This document shows positions 48,981-50,718 of a DNA stretch of 50,718 nt, in pieces. The DNA is from Sphingomonas echinoides ATCC 14820. Lineage in GTDB: Bacteria > Pseudomonadota > Alphaproteobacteria > Sphingomonadales > Sphingomonadaceae. Made by a program: the position numbers and the translations under genes. Position 1 is the stretch's first letter. Every line of letters begins with the position of its first letter. The stretch covers positions 2,323,134 to 2,373,851 of the forward strand of contig NZ_JH584235.1 of NCBI RefSeq assembly GCF_000241465.1. The letters run 5' to 3'. The notes under the pieces were generated by a model, which ran no database searches, was not told the origin of the DNA, and saw nothing but the letters and a program-made list of their open reading frames with translations.

Positions 48981-50718
48981 ATGCCGTCCAGGACCATATT
49001 GTCGCCCGCGCAGCGCAGCGCGATCTTCGATCCGCCTGCCGACCGAGCTACGATCGAACGGCTCTATACGCTCGGCCCCGAAGACCTCGGACAGGTGTCG
49101 CGGCGCCGGCGCGGACCGAACCGGCTCGGCTACGCGGTGCAGCTCTGCTACCTGCGCCATCCGGGGCGTGCGCTGCTGCCGGGTGAGGCGGTGCCTGCCG
49201 CCATGCTGTCGCTGCTCGCCGACCAGATCGGTTGCCGAACCGACGACTTCGCCGATTATTCTGCTCGTGCGACTACGCTGCGCGAGCATCGCGCGGAGAT
49301 CGAAGCGTATCTCGGTGTGCGCGCCTTCGACCGAACTGACGTGCGATCGATGCTGGCGCTGGGATCGGAGATCGCCACTTCGACCGATCGGGGCGAGGCA
49401 ATCGTCGCCGGCATGGTCGATCGCTTGCGGCTCGACCGGATCGTGCTGCCTGCGGCATCGACGCTGGAACGTCTCGCCCTCATCGTGCGGGCGCAGGCAC
49501 GCAAGGCCGCGCATACCGGACTGATCCGCGACTGCTCGGCCGATCAGGAAGCGGCGCTAGAACGCCTGATCGCATCCGACGACAATGGCCGGACCCGCCT
49601 TGGTTGGATACGCGAATGGCCGGAAGCCCCATCGGCCGCAAACCTGAAGGGGATCATCGAACGGCTCGACGCGGTGCGCGGCATCGGGATCACAGCCGAT
49701 CGGGCGCGGCGTATCCATGCCGCTCGCTACGCCGTCATCGCACGGACCGCCGGCATCATCACCGCGCAGCACTTTCGCCGCCTCGAACGTCCGCGCCGGC
49801 TTGCCATGCTGGTCGCCTCCATGATCGAGATGGAGGCGGCGCTGACCGACGCCGCCCTGGTCATGGTCGAGAAGATGGTGGGAGCGCTGTTCCGCCGCGC
49901 CGACCGCACCCGATCCGACCGGCTGCTCGGGCAGGCACGGATGCTGAAGGACACCGCCCGCTTCCATGCGCGGCTCGGTCGCCTGCTGGTCGATGCCCGC
50001 GCGACCGGTCGCGATGCGTTCCGCGCCATCGACGAACGCATGGGCTGGGACCAGTTCGAACGCAGCATCCGCTTCGCCGAGGGTCTCACCCGCTCGGCCG
50101 ACGATGGGTTGGAGGAGGTGGTCGAGCGTTACCCTGCGGTCCGCCGGTTCGCACCGGCCTTCCTCGCCGCCTTCACCTTCCGCACCGCAAGGTCGGGCGA
50201 CCCGCTGCTCGGCGCGATCGAGGCGCTGCGAACGATGTACCGCGACGGCCGCTCGGTCCTGCCGAAGCGACTGCCGACCAGCTTCATCAAGCCGCGCTGG
50301 CGCAAGGTGGTCCAACCGACCGAAGGTACGATCGACCGCCGCGCCTACGAGATCGCAGTGATCGTCCATCTGCGCGAACGGCTCGGCTCCGGCAGCATCT
50401 GGGTGGACGGCAGTCGCGCCTATCGCACGCTCGACGATTACCTGCTGCCGACCCCTGCGTTCGACACGATGCGCGCCGATGGCAACCTGCGCCTGGCCGT
50501 GCCGTCCGGTTTTGCCGAATGGTATGAGGAACGTCGTACCCTGCTGACCCGGCGCATGACCGAGGTGGAACGGGCAGCGGCGACGGGCGAATTGGTCGAT
50601 GTGACGATCGAGCGCGGGCAGTTGCTGATCTCGCCGATCCGGCGATCCCCGTCGGACGATGCCGAGGCACTGAAGGCCCGTCTCTACGCGATGCTGCCGC
50701 GTGTGCGGATCACTGACC
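48981..50718 (+). CDS. tnpA: Tn3-family transposase TnpA, N-terminal part
   Basis: The frame from the ATG at 48981 (AGGA upstream; a GTG at 48963 is also possible) is open to the window end, giving 579 codons of a protein normally near 1,000. It begins MPSRTILSPAQRSAIFDPPA and has typical N-terminal TnpA segments: RRRRGPNRLGYAVQLCYLRH, FRRLERPRRLAMLVA and LPKRLPTSFIKPRWRKVV. The catalytic DDE residues lie downstream of the window. It is divergent from tnpR. Confidence 0.93.
   Translation, partial: MPSRTILSPAQRSAIFDPPADRATIERLYTLGPEDLGQVSRRRRGPNRLGYAVQLCYLRHPGRALLPGEAVPAAMLSLLADQIGCRTDDFADYSARATTLREHRAEIEAYLGVRAFDRTDVRSMLALGSEIATSTDRGEAIVAGMVDRLRLDRIVLPAASTLERLALIVRAQARKAAHTGLIRDCSADQEAALERLIASDDNGRTRLGWIREWPEAPSAANLKGIIERLDAVRGIGITADRARRIHAARYAVIARTAGIITAQHFRRLERPRRLAMLVASMIEMEAALTDAALVMVEKMVGALFRRADRTRSDRLLGQARMLKDTARFHARLGRLLVDARATGRDAFRAIDERMGWDQFERSIRFAEGLTRSADDGLEEVVERYPAVRRFAPAFLAAFTFRTARSGDPLLGAIEALRTMYRDGRSVLPKRLPTSFIKPRWRKVVQPTEGTIDRRAYEIAVIVHLRERLGSGSIWVDGSRAYRTLDDYLLPTPAFDTMRADGNLRLAVPSGFAEWYEERRTLLTRRMTEVERAAATGELVDVTIERGQLLISPIRRSPSDDAEALKARLYAMLPRVRITD

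Larger units (their letters stand above)
46959..50718. mobile_element. Tn3-family transposon (left end to window edge)
   Basis: A 38-bp terminal repeat at 46959-46996, an MFS exporter, a serine resolvase, a res-like region and the first 579 codons of a Tn3 transposase lie in order. The other end is outside the window. The target is the helicase gene; the five bases TTTCT (46954-46958) should be the target duplication and recur after the right end. Confidence 0.88.

Noticed and set aside
1..50718. CRISPR array, tRNA or rRNA genes
   Set aside because: No regularly spaced repeats of 25-40 bp and no cloverleaf or rRNA-like stretches were noticed on either strand; a tRNAscan or CRISPR finder run would settle it.

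Overview
The window is high-G+C DNA from an alphaproteobacterium, most likely a sphingomonad (Sphingobium, Novosphingobium or Sphingomonas type). The basis is gene content, an alphaproteobacterial LexA box (GTTC-N7-GTTC) and the family of small plasmid proteins present (DUF736, DUF2493, DUF3768, DUF5983, DUF6927, ArdC). It is the transfer and leading region of a conjugative plasmid or integrative conjugative element. No rRNA, tRNA, CRISPR array, replication initiator or type IV secretion channel genes were seen, so part of the transfer machinery lies outside the window.

Layout. (1) 1-8,750 is a defence and SOS island: two overlapping HEPN-type genes, an Mrr-like PD-(D/E)XK nuclease with an unknown partner, a divergent pair of SRAP (HMCES/YedK) genes around a LexA box, and a TIR-like protein followed by a protein with a C-terminal Vsr-like nuclease fold. 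(2) 8,912-16,123 (minus strand) is a MOBF mobilisation operon in the R388 trwA-trwB-trwC order: ribbon-helix-helix protein, TraD-type coupling protein, TraA/TrwC relaxase-helicase, then three small genes including a DUF2726 protein. (3) 16,224-16,380 is a readable oriT: RHH operator-like palindromes, a relaxase hairpin and an F/R388-like nic sequence with predicted nic 16,368/16,369 on the plus strand. (4) From the nic to about 40,830 is the leading region, which enters a recipient first. Nearly all of its genes lie on the minus strand, so the transferred plus strand would be their template. It carries ssb, ardC, a ParB-domain protein, vapBC, an Avs-like STAND ATPase with an N-terminal nuclease, a DpdA-like transglycosylase with two PP-loop (PAPS-reductase-like) proteins, an exported thermonuclease and many small conserved plasmid proteins. 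(5) 41,152-44,551 has a PLD-type nuclease, a membrane protein and a dienelactone hydrolase. (6) 44,654-46,958 is the 3' part of a strawberry-notch helicase gene cut by a Tn3-family transposon, whose 38-bp inverted repeat starts at 46,959 and which carries an MFS exporter, a serine resolvase and the start of tnpA to the window end.

The most interesting signal is non-coding. Two 175-195 nt elements at 17,425-17,599 and 24,915-25,107 share sequence blocks and the same nested-hairpin fold. A third with a similar fold but different sequence sits directly upstream of ssb (26,649-26,797). All three lie just upstream of minus-strand leading-region genes. Position, orientation, repetition and fold match what is expected of single-stranded-DNA promoters (Frpo/ssi type), which would switch on anti-defence genes from the incoming strand. 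This is inference and needs testing.

The working model is a conjugative element that (a) protects its host with HEPN, TIR, Mrr, PLD and STAND modules, and (b) protects itself on entry with ArdC, SSB, ParB and possibly a DNA-modification module around the DpdA-like gene.
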